Shown here: one piece after another, positions 1 through 5,176 of the stretch | Layout of the letters: the number at the start of each line of letters is the position of its first letter | Position numbering within the stretch: position 1 is the stretch's first letter | From: Pseudomonadota bacterium | GTDB lineage: Bacteria > Pseudomonadota > Alphaproteobacteria > Acetobacterales > Acetobacteraceae | Length of the DNA: 5,176 bases | Reading direction: 5' to 3' | Assembly: GCA_021845835.1 (NCBI GenBank) | Contig: JAJZVE010000399.1 | Coordinates: forward strand, 1-5,176 | Made by a program: the position numbers and the translations under genes | The notes under the pieces: model-generated | Told to the model about the DNA's origin: nothing | Database searches by the model: none | What the model saw: the letters and a program-made list of their open reading frames with translations, nothing else

Positions 1-108
1 ATGATGGTGCTGCGCCCGCGCGGACTGGTATCCGGGCGCACGCCCTCGGTCGCGCTCGGGTCACGCAAGGAGATCGCCGCCGAGCTGGTGGCGCAAGGCC
101 GTGGCTGA
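1..108 (+). CDS. livM: Branched-chain amino acid ABC transporter permease, LivM-type, C-terminal end (partial)
   Basis: The frame is open from the left edge and ends at TGA 106-108, leaving 35 visible residues that begin MMVLRPRGL and end ELVAQGRG. This looks like the cytoplasmic tail that follows the last membrane helix of LivM permeases: a VLRPRGL segment at the end of the helix, then a basic and polar tail. No membrane helix is visible in the fragment. LivM with LivH forms the inner-membrane channel of the LIV importer. The assignment rests on this tail and on the livG and livF genes that follow directly; the livG GTG start lies inside the end of this frame (8-nt overlap), which implies translational coupling. 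The start and most of the protein lie to the left of the window. The ATG codons at 1-6 are internal and not a start. Confidence 0.8.
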   Translation: MMVLRPRGLVSGRTPSVALGSRKEIAAELVAQGRG

Positions 109-936
109 CGCGCCGCTGCTCGCGGTTGAGCATCTGACCATGCGCTTCGGCGGGCTGACCGCCGTCAGCGAACTCAGCTTCGCCGCGCACACCGGCGAGA
201 TCACGGCGGTGATCGGCCCCAACGGCGCCGGCAAGACCACGGTGTTCAACTGCATCACCGGCTTCTACCGCCCGACGTCCGGCGCCCTCGCGCTCGGCCA
301 TCCGAACGGGCACCGTTTCGCGCTGGAGCGGCTGCCCGGCCACCGCATCGCGCGCCAGGCCAAGGTGGCGCGCACGTTCCAGAACATCCGCCTGTTCGCC
401 GGCATGACGGTGCTGGAGAACCTGCTGGTGGCGCAGCACAACATGCTGATGCCCTCGGTCGCCAACGGGCTGCTGGCGGTGTTCGGGCTGGGCGGCCATC
501 GCGCGGCGGAGCGGCTGGCGCTCGACAAGGCGCGCGGCTGGCTGGACGCGATCGAGCTGCTGAACCGTGCCGACGACCCCGCCGGCGCGCTGCCCTACGG
601 CGCGCAGCGGCGGCTGGAAATCGCGCGCGCGATGTGTACGGACCCGGTGCTGCTCTGCCTCGACGAACCGGCCGCCGGCCTCAACCCGCGCGAGAGCGAG
701 GAGCTGTCCGCACTGCTGACGCGCATCCGGGCCGGCGGCTGCTCGATCCTGCTGATCGAGCACGACATGGGCGTGGTGATGCGCATCTCCGACCACATCG
801 TCGTGCTCGACCACGGCAAGAAGATCAGCGACGGCACGCCGGCGCAGGTGCGGGCCGACCCGCGCGTGATCGCCGCCTATCTCGGCGAGGGCGACGAGGA
901 CGAGGAACCGGCGCCGGCTGACGCGGGGGCGGCGGC

Positions 937-940
<4 letters not shown>
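101..940 (+). CDS. livG: Branched-chain amino acid ABC transporter ATP-binding protein LivG
   Basis: This is a 279-residue cytoplasmic ATPase that powers the LIV importer as a heterodimer with LivF. All nucleotide-binding motifs are visible: Walker A GPNGAGKT at residues 39-46, Q-loop Gln94 in RTFQNIRLF, a signature region LPYGAQRRLEIARAM at 164-178 (the LivG-type degenerate form of LSGGQ), Walker B VLLCLDEP at 183-190 with catalytic Glu189, D-loop AAGLNP, and switch His221. The insert around residues 110-150 (AQHNMLMP...LNRA) is typical of LivG rather than LivF. The GTG at 101 is chosen because residues 6-20 (LLAVEHLTMRFGGLT) form the normal first strand, which the next in-frame ATG (140) would remove. 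Only a weak AAGG lies just before the start, so coupling to livM is likely. The C-terminus carries an acidic stretch, GEGDEDEEP (263-270), followed by an Ala/Pro tail; this is longer and more acidic than I would expect for the family. Confidence 0.93.
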
Positions 941-1659
<719 letters not shown>

Positions 1660-1660
1660 C

Positions 1661-1684
1661 GCGCAGCGCCCGCCGTCCCTGCGC
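1661..1684. terminator. Weak inverted repeat between convergent livF and dehydrogenase genes
   Basis: GCGCAG (1661-1666) is complementary to CTGCGC (1679-1684) with a 12-nt loop. It fills most of the 27-nt gap between the livF stop and the stop codon of the opposing dehydrogenase gene, where a bidirectional terminator would sit. The stem is only 6 bp, the loop is long and there is no T-tract on either strand, so this may be chance in GC-rich DNA. Confidence 0.2.
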
Positions 1685-1686
1685 CG

Positions 1687-2577
1687 CTAGATCTTCAGCC
1701 CGGCATCCGCCGCGGCGCCGATCGCGATCGCGGTCCAGTCGAGGTCGCTGCGGCCCTGCGCCATCGCCGCCAGGAAGCGGTCGTGCAGCACCGAGGCGAA
1801 CGGCATCGGCACCTGCTGGTCCTGCCCGGTCGCCAAAGCGAGGCCGACATCCTTCGCCCCCAGCGCCAGTTTGAAGCCCGGCGGGCTGAAGGCGCGGTCA
1901 AGGATGAAGCGGCCGTAATTGGTGTGGATCGTGCCGGCGAACAGCGTCCTGGTCATCAGCTCGTGCCAGATGCGGGCATCGACGCCGCTTTTCTGCAGCA
2001 GCGCGAACGCCTCGCCGAGCGCCTCCATCGCGGTCGCGATCAGAAAATTGCCCGCGATCTTGCCGGTCGGCGCCGCCTCCACCGCCTCGCCGATATCGAC
2101 GACGCCCTGGCCGATCGCCTCCAGCACCGGCTTCGCCCGCGCTTTCGCCGCCGCCGGTCCCGATTGCAGGATCCACAGCTTGCCCGCTGCCGCCGCATCC
2201 GGCCGGCCGAACACCGGCGCCGCCATGAAGCCGCTGCCGCGCGCCGCGTGCCGCTCGGCGAGCGCGCGTACCAGCGCGACGCTCACCGTGCTCATCGACA
2301 CATGCACGCCCTGCGGGCCCAGCCGGTCGAGAAACCCGTTGGCACCGGTGGCGACTGATTCCAGCGCCGCGTCGTTGGCGACCATGGTGATGACGATGCC
2401 GTCGGGCGCCGCGGCCTCGGCCGGTGTGGCGGCGCGCTGCGCGCCGCGCGCGACCAGCGCGTCAGCGGCGCTGGCGGTGCGGTTATAGACCGTGATGCTG
2501 TGGCCCTGGTCCAGCAGACGGCTGGCGATGCCGCCGCCCATGCCGCCGAGGCCGATCACGCCGATCTTCGTTGCCAT
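1687..2577 (-). CDS. NAD(P)-dependent beta-hydroxyacid dehydrogenase (3-hydroxyisobutyrate dehydrogenase superfamily), substrate unknown
   Basis: This is a 296-residue protein, the normal size for the family, which oxidises 3-hydroxy acids or reduces the matching semialdehydes. An N-terminal Rossmann fold is shown by KIGVIGLGGMGGGIA with GxGxxG at residues 9-14. The second strand ends in YNRT (31-34), and Asn-Arg-Thr instead of Asp suggests NADP(H) preference. S96-T97 in the STVS segment, the catalytic Lys173 and Asn177 in TGKIAGN, and the C-terminal LALGAKDVGLAL (237-248) are family landmarks. The substrate loop reads APVFGRP at 120-126, where classical members have DAPVSGG, so the substrate probably differs from 3-hydroxyisobutyrate. 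The ATG at 2575-2577 is well supported by a GGAGG six bases upstream. The gene is monocistronic in view, convergent with livF and divergent from the binding-protein gene. A role in branched-chain amino acid breakdown is suggested only by the neighbours; tartronate semialdehyde reductase and succinic semialdehyde reductase-like functions are alternatives. Confidence 0.88.
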   Translation of the reverse strand: MATKIGVIGLGGMGGGIASRLLDQGHSITVYNRTASAADALVARGAQRAATPAEAAAPDGIVITMVANDAALESVATGANGFLDRLGPQGVHVSMSTVSVALVRALAERHAARGSGFMAAPVFGRPDAAAAGKLWILQSGPAAAKARAKPVLEAIGQGVVDIGEAVEAAPTGKIAGNFLIATAMEALGEAFALLQKSGVDARIWHELMTRTLFAGTIHTNYGRFILDRAFSPPGFKLALGAKDVGLALATGQDQQVPMPFASVLHDRFLAAMAQGRSDLDWTAIAIGAAADAGLKI

Positions 2578-2583
2578 CCTGTT

Positions 2584-2588
2584 CCTCC
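2584..2588 (-). promoter_or_regulatory. Ribosome binding site of the dehydrogenase gene
   Basis: Read on the reverse strand this is GGAGG, followed by six bases (AACAGG) and then ATG at 2577. It is the strongest Shine-Dalgarno in the window and fixes the start of the dehydrogenase. Confidence 0.75.
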
Positions 2589-2607
2589 ACTGCAGCGTCC
2601 GGCGGCG

Positions 2608-2636
2608 GACATCGGCCGGCTGGCCGGCGGCGTCAA
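2608..2636 (-). promoter_or_regulatory. Possible promoter of the dehydrogenase gene
   Basis: On the reverse strand, TTGACG (2636-2631) matches the -35 consensus at five of six positions and sits in the CTTGAC context common in alphaproteobacterial promoters. A 17-bp spacer leads to GATGTC (2613-2608), which matches the -10 consensus poorly (two of six). Transcription would begin near 2601, giving a leader of about 24 nt that contains the GGAGG. The spacer contains the paired GCCGGC motifs described separately. Inference from sequence only. Confidence 0.35.
2614..2628. repeat. Paired GGCCGGC motif in the divergent intergenic region
   Basis: GGCCGGC occurs at 2614-2620 and again at 2622-2628, one base apart. 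Because the core GCCGGC is its own reverse complement, the pair also reads as a dyad (GCCGGC-TG-GCCGGC, 2615-2628). It lies in the spacer of the candidate dehydrogenase promoter, a location where a regulator could block polymerase. GC-rich chance repetition is the alternative. Confidence 0.4.
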
Positions 2637-2668
2637 GCGGGCAGGGGCTTCCCGGCTTTCACGCTTGC

Positions 2669-2705
2669 GCCTAGGCTGCATATCAGCCGCGCATCTGCTG
2701 CGCGG
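2669..2705. promoter_or_regulatory. Cluster of three dyad symmetries upstream of the binding-protein gene
   Basis: Three symmetric elements follow one another, each overlapping the next by a few bases. They are the perfect 8-bp palindrome GCCTAGGC (2669-2676), GGCTG-N5-CAGCC (2674-2688), and CCGCGCA-N5-TGCGCGG (2687-2705, a perfect 7-bp stem). The last would form a stable hairpin in an mRNA leader and ends 26 nt before the ATG at 2732. The cluster could be operator DNA or leader RNA structure. No convincing -10/-35 pair is visible for the downstream gene, so I cannot say whether it is transcribed. Confidence 0.4.
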
Positions 2706-2717
2706 TCTCATCACTGT

Positions 2718-2722
2718 GGGGA
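2718..2722 (+). promoter_or_regulatory. Probable ribosome binding site of the periplasmic binding-protein gene
   Basis: GGGGA ends nine bases before the ATG at 2732. It is only a partial Shine-Dalgarno, but the start is independently supported by the signal peptide that begins at this ATG. The site lies in the loop of a longer imperfect inverted repeat, GTCTCA (2705-2710) with TGAGAC (2736-2741). Confidence 0.5.
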
Positions 2723-2731
2723 AACATTTCA

Positions 2732-3841
2732 ATGTTGAGACGGACTCTGTTCGTCGGCGCGGCGGCCTTCGCTGCGATCGCGGCGTTCGCCGCGGCGCCG
2801 GCCAGCGCCCAGATCAAGATCGCGTCGGCCGGCCCGATGACCGGCGAATACGCGACCTTCGGCAAGCAGCTCAAGGACGGGGCTGAGCAGGCGGTGGCCG
2901 ATATCAACGCCAAGGGCGGCGTGCTGGGCCAGAAGCTGGTGCTGGAGATCGGTGACGACGCCTGCGACCCGAAGCAGGCGGTCTCGGTCGCCAACAAGTT
3001 CGCGAGCGAGGGCGTGAAGTTCGTCGCCGGGCATTTCTGCTCGTCGAGCTCCATCCCGGCCAGCAAGGTCTATACCGAGGAAGGCATCCTGCAGATCACG
3101 CCGGCCTCGACCAACCCCAAGTTCACCGACGAGGGGGCCTGGAACACGTTCCGCACCTGCGGGCGTGACGACCAGCAGGGCCAGGTGGCCGGCCACACCA
3201 TCGCGACCGAGTTCAAGGACCGCAAGGTCGCGATCCTGCACGACAACACCACCTACGGCAAAGGCATCGCCGACCAGACCAAGAAGTACATGAACGCCGC
3301 GGGCAAGCAGGAGGCCATGTACCAGGCCTACGTCCCCGGCGAGCACGACTACACGGCGCTGGTCAGCCGCCTGAAGGAAGCCGGCATCAATCTCGTCTAT
3401 TTCGGCGGCTACCATTCCGAGGTCGGGCTGATCGTCCGCCAGGCCAAGGAACAGGGGCTGAAGGCGACCTTCCTCGGCCCGGATTCGCTGCAGACCAAGG
3501 AACTCTGGCAGATCAGCGGCCCGGCCGGCGAAGGGCTGATGATGACCTTCCCGTCCGACCCGCGGAACCGCCCGACCGCGGCGGCAGTGGTGAAGGAGTT
3601 CAAGGACAAGGGGATCGATCCCGAAGGCTACGTCCTCTACACCTACGCCGCCATCCAGCTCTGGGCCGAGGCGGCGGAGAAGGCCAAGACGGTGGATCCG
3701 AAGAAGGTCGCCGAGACCATCAAGTCCGGCGGGCCGTGGCCCACGGTGCTCGGCGATCTCTCGTACGACAAGAAGGGCGATGTGACCAAGGCCGACTACG
3801 TCTGGTACATCTGGCACGACGGCAACTACAGCCAGATGTGA
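2732..3841 (+). CDS. livK: Branched-chain amino acid ABC transporter substrate-binding protein, LivJ/LivK type
   Basis: This is a 369-residue secreted protein that captures the amino acid in the periplasm and hands it to the LIV permease. Residues 1-26 form a signal peptide: basic MLRR, a hydrophobic Ala/Phe/Ile core, and an ASA-Q cleavage site after residue 26. The mature protein has the type I periplasmic-binding fold start IKIASAGPMTGEYATFG. Cys78 and Cys103 are 25 residues apart, as in the disulfide of E. coli LivJ. GHFCSSSSIPASKVY (101-114) and ITPASTNP (122-129) correspond to the LivJ segments that bind the substrate carboxylate and amino groups, and VYFGGYHSEVG (222-232) and LGPDS (248-252) match the second-lobe binding regions. 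Asp251 stands where LivJ has Glu. It is the only gene of its transcription unit in view and lies apart from livMGF. The exact ligand cannot be read from sequence; leucine, isoleucine or valine is most likely, but this family also includes receptors for other small molecules. Confidence 0.9.
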   Translation: MLRRTLFVGAAAFAAIAAFAAAPASAQIKIASAGPMTGEYATFGKQLKDGAEQAVADINAKGGVLGQKLVLEIGDDACDPKQAVSVANKFASEGVKFVAGHFCSSSSIPASKVYTEEGILQITPASTNPKFTDEGAWNTFRTCGRDDQQGQVAGHTIATEFKDRKVAILHDNTTYGKGIADQTKKYMNAAGKQEAMYQAYVPGEHDYTALVSRLKEAGINLVYFGGYHSEVGLIVRQAKEQGLKATFLGPDSLQTKELWQISGPAGEGLMMTFPSDPRNRPTAAAVVKEFKDKGIDPEGYVLYTYAAIQLWAEAAEKAKTVDPKKVAETIKSGGPWPTVLGDLSYDKKGDVTKADYVWYIWHDGNYSQM

Positions 3842-3858
3842 CAAATTGCCGCGCCTGC

Positions 3859-3881
3859 CCTCTCCCGCGCCGCGGGAGAGG
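3859..3881. terminator. Perfect 10-bp hairpin between convergent genes; bidirectional terminator or REP-like element
   Basis: CCTCTCCCGC (3859-3868), loop GCC, then GCGGGAGAGG (3872-3881) form a perfect 10-bp stem with a 3-base loop. The hairpin lies 17 bases after the binding-protein stop and 14 bases from the aapP-like stop, so it would serve both genes. Neither strand has a T-tract after it, which argues against a classical intrinsic terminator. Stems built from CTCTCCCGC and GCGGGAGAG are a familiar extragenic repeat in GC-rich proteobacteria, so it may be a copy of a dispersed palindrome. A second short palindrome, CGCGGCCGCG, lies at 3886-3895 directly beside the aapP-like stop. Confidence 0.6.
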
Positions 3882-3895
3882 CTGGCGCGGCCGCG

Positions 3896-4651
3896 TCAGT
3901 GCCCGCGCAGGATCTGGCTGAGGAACAGCTTCAGCCGGTCGGTCTGCGGGTTGCCGAACATATCGGCGGGCCTGCCGCTTTCGACGATCTCGCCGCGGTC
4001 CATGAACACCACGCGGTCGGCGACCTGGCGCGCGAAGCCCATCTCGTGCGTCACGCACACCATGGTCATGCCGCTCTCGGCCAGGCCCACCATGGTATCG
4101 AGCACTTCCTTGATCATCTCGGGATCGAGGGCGGAGGTCGGCTCGTCGAACAGCATGATCTTCGGGCGCATGCACAGTGCGCGTGCGATCGCCACGCGCT
4201 GCTGCTGCCCGCCGGAAAGCTGGCCCGGGAACTTCTTCGCCTGCTCGGGGATGCGCACGCGCGTCAGGAACTCCATCGCCAGCGCCTCGGCCTCCGCGCG
4301 CTTCATCTTGCGGACATGGATCGGCGCCAGCGTGCAGTTCTCCAGGATGGTCAGATGCGGGAACAGGTTGAAGGACTGGAACACCATGCCGACCTCGCGG
4401 CGGACCACGTCCAGCGCGCGCAGATCGCCGGTGAGTTCCGTGCCGTCCACGACGATCCTGCCCTGCTGGTGCTCCTCCAGCCGGTTGATGCAGCGGATCA
4501 TGGTGGATTTGCCGGAGCCGGACGGGCCGGCGACGACCACGCGCTCGCCCTGCGCCACACTGAGCGAAACGTCGCGCAGCACGTGCAGCGCGCCGAACCA
4601 TTTGTTGACCTTGTCGAGCAATATGGCGGGGGGGACGGCAACCTGGTCCAT
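3896..4651 (-). CDS. aapP: General L-amino acid ABC transporter ATP-binding protein, AapP/BztD type
   Basis: This is a 251-residue ATPase of the polar amino-acid uptake family that energises import of a broad range of L-amino acids from a membrane complex with AapQ and AapM. Walker [10 protein letters not shown] is at residues 42-50, followed by [20 protein letters not shown], which is highly typical of AapP/BztD. The Q-loop Gln92 lies in [23 protein letters not shown], the signature LSGGQQQR is at 145-152, and Walker B IMLFDE with catalytic Glu170 is at 165-170. SALDP follows, with switch His202 in [14 protein letters not shown]. The protein is complete and ends LSQILRGH. The ATG at 4649-4651 lies 15 nt after the permease stop and keeps a short N-terminal extension before the first strand. 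The gene is the downstream member of a reverse-strand operon in the order permease then ATPase, matching the end of aapJQMP. GlnQ-like ATPases are relatives, but the [10 protein letters not shown] and EEHQQGR segments favour Aap/Bzt. Confidence 0.92.
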   Translation of the reverse strand: MDQVAVPPAILLDKVNKWFGALHVLRDVSLSVAQGERVVVAGPSGSGKSTMIRCINRLEEHQQGRIVVDGTELTGDLRALDVVRREVGMVFQSFNLFPHLTILENCTLAPIHVRKMKRAEAEALAMEFLTRVRIPEQAKKFPGQLSGGQQQRVAIARALCMRPKIMLFDEPTSALDPEMIKEVLDTMVGLAESGMTMVCVTHEMGFARQVADRVVFMDRGEIVESGRPADMFGNPQTDRLKLFLSQILRGH

Positions 4652-4652
4652 G

Positions 4653-4665
4653 CCTCTCTCTCTCC
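4653..4665 (-). promoter_or_regulatory. GA-repeat ribosome binding region of the aapP-like gene
   Basis: The 15-nt gap between the permease stop (4667-4669) and the ATG at 4651 reads on the reverse strand as GGAGAGAGAGAGG, i.e. about five GA repeats. It contains GGAG with 10 bases to the start and several shifted GAG/AGAG options nearer the ATG, so it can act as the Shine-Dalgarno. No other ribosome binding sequence is present. Confidence 0.55.
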
Positions 4666-4666
4666 G

Positions 4667-5176
4667 TCAGCCTGTGCGCGCGCTCGCCAGCCGCACTTCC
4701 AGCCGGCGGCTGTAGCGCGACATGGCGAAGCAGAAAGCGAAGTAGATCACGGCAAGGAACAGATAGACCTCGCGCGCGAAGCCGGTCCACACCGGATCAG
4801 CCAGCGCCACCTTGCCGGCGGTCAGCAGGTCGGTGAGGCCGATGATGAGAACGAGCGAGGTGTCCTTGAAGAAGCCGATGAACGTGTTGACCAGCGGCGG
4901 GATCACCAGCCGCAGCGCCTGCGGCAGGATGATCATGCGGATTTTCGTCCAGTACGACAGGCCGAGCGCGTCCGCCGCCTCGTACTGGCCCTTCGGCAGC
5001 GCCTGCAGCCCGCCGCGCACCACTTCCGCCAGATAGGCGCCGGCAAACAGGATGAAGGCGACCTGCGCGCGCAGCAGCTTGTCGGGGTTCATGCCCTCCG
5101 GCATGAACAGCGGAAACATCACGCTCGCCATGAACAGCAGCGAAATCAGCGGCACGCCGCGGATCAGCTCGACATA
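4667..5176 (-). CDS. aapM: General L-amino acid ABC transporter permease, AapM/BztC type, C-terminal part (partial)
   Basis: The frame is open to the right edge, so 169 residues of the C-terminus are visible, starting YVELIRGVPLIS. The valine codon GTG at 5153-5155 could be mistaken for a start, but the family motif VELIRGVPL continues in frame upstream, so the gene begins outside the window. Hydrophobic segments include SLLFMASVMFPLFM, QVAFILFAGAYLAEVV, TSLVLIIGLTDLL and VYLFLAVIYFAFCFAM, consistent with inner-membrane helices. The cytoplasmic EAA loop that docks the ATPase is clear: EAADALGLSYWTKIRMIILP. The end, MSRYSRRLEVRL, is a typical basic tail for polar amino-acid permeases. ELIRGVPL, AEVVRGGLQALPKGQYEAAD and NTFIGFFKDTSLV all match the PAAT permease family, and the directly downstream AapP-like ATPase supports AapM rather than GlnP/HisM. 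Confidence 0.87.
   Translation of the reverse strand, partial: YVELIRGVPLISLLFMASVMFPLFMPEGMNPDKLLRAQVAFILFAGAYLAEVVRGGLQALPKGQYEAADALGLSYWTKIRMIILPQALRLVIPPLVNTFIGFFKDTSLVLIIGLTDLLTAGKVALADPVWTGFAREVYLFLAVIYFAFCFAMSRYSRRLEVRLASARTG

Noticed and set aside
2654..2668. Possible sigma-54 promoter (GG ... GC) upstream of the binding-protein gene
   Set aside because: The GG at 2654-2655 and the GC at 2667-2668 are separated by 11 bases, whereas the sigma-54 spacing is strictly 10. The -24 element also lacks the usual TGGCAC.
2657..2686. Possible sigma-70 promoter for the binding-protein gene (TTTCAC ... TATCAG)
   Set aside because: The -35 match is only two of six and the spacing to TATCAG is 18. 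This is too weak to list as a feature in a region already crowded by dyads.
2729..3844. Long open frame of about 370 codons on the reverse strand, antisense to the binding-protein gene
   Set aside because: It is an in-register shadow caused by the strong G/C preference at third codon positions of the + strand gene. Its translation shows no recognisable family, while the + strand frame has a signal peptide and clear LivJ-type motifs.
3720..4790. Second reverse-strand frame of 356 codons across the aapP-like gene and beyond
   Set aside because: It is Arg/Gly/Pro/Ala-rich, crosses three gene boundaries and is out of frame with the complete AapP-type protein.
5153..5155. GTG as the start of the permease gene
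   Set aside because: The frame continues upstream to the window edge with the family motif VELIRGVPL, so this is an internal valine of a partial gene.

Overview
The window is a GC-rich stretch (roughly two-thirds or more G+C by eye, with third codon positions almost all G or C) from a proteobacterium. Alphaproteobacteria is the best fit. The reverse-strand transporter genes at the right end closely resemble the Aap/Bzt general L-amino-acid ABC system that is typical of that class, and the left-hand genes form a typical LIV (branched-chain amino acid) ABC system. Family or genus cannot be settled from this sequence.

Layout, left to right. (1) Positions 1-1659, + strand: the last 35 residues of a LivM-type permease, then complete livG and livF ATPase genes. 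They are joined by 8-nt and 4-nt overlaps, so they form one transcription and translation unit that enters the window from the left. (2) Positions 1687-2577, - strand: a complete beta-hydroxyacid dehydrogenase (3-hydroxyisobutyrate dehydrogenase superfamily) that converges on livF across a 27-nt gap. (3) Positions 2578-2731: a 154-nt divergent intergenic region rich in short dyad symmetries. It holds a strong ribosome binding site and a possible promoter for the dehydrogenase, plus a structured leader for the next gene. (4) Positions 2732-3841, + strand: a secreted LivJ/LivK-type periplasmic binding protein with a clear signal peptide. (5) Positions 3842-3895: a 54-nt convergent gap with a perfect 10-bp hairpin that resembles a terminator or a REP-like element. 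(6) Positions 3896-5176, - strand: a complete aapP/bztD-like ATPase gene and, 15 nt upstream of it, the C-terminal part of an aapM/bztC-like permease gene that leaves the window at its right edge.

Together the window encodes parts of two amino-acid importers. The binding protein at 2732-3841 probably delivers branched-chain or related amino acids to the LivM/LivG/LivF complex, though it appears to have its own promoter region and is separated from that operon by the dehydrogenase. The dehydrogenase family includes an enzyme of valine breakdown, so a link to branched-chain substrates is possible. However, its substrate loop departs from the classical sequence and its real substrate is unknown. 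The right-hand operon is an independent polar amino-acid importer.

I found no RNA genes, CRISPR arrays, insertion sequences, phage genes or defence genes, and no stretch over 300 bases without a gene. The window looks like ordinary metabolic/transport chromosome. The points worth a second look are the unusual substrate motif of the dehydrogenase, the symmetry-dense divergent region, and the hairpin between the two transport loci.
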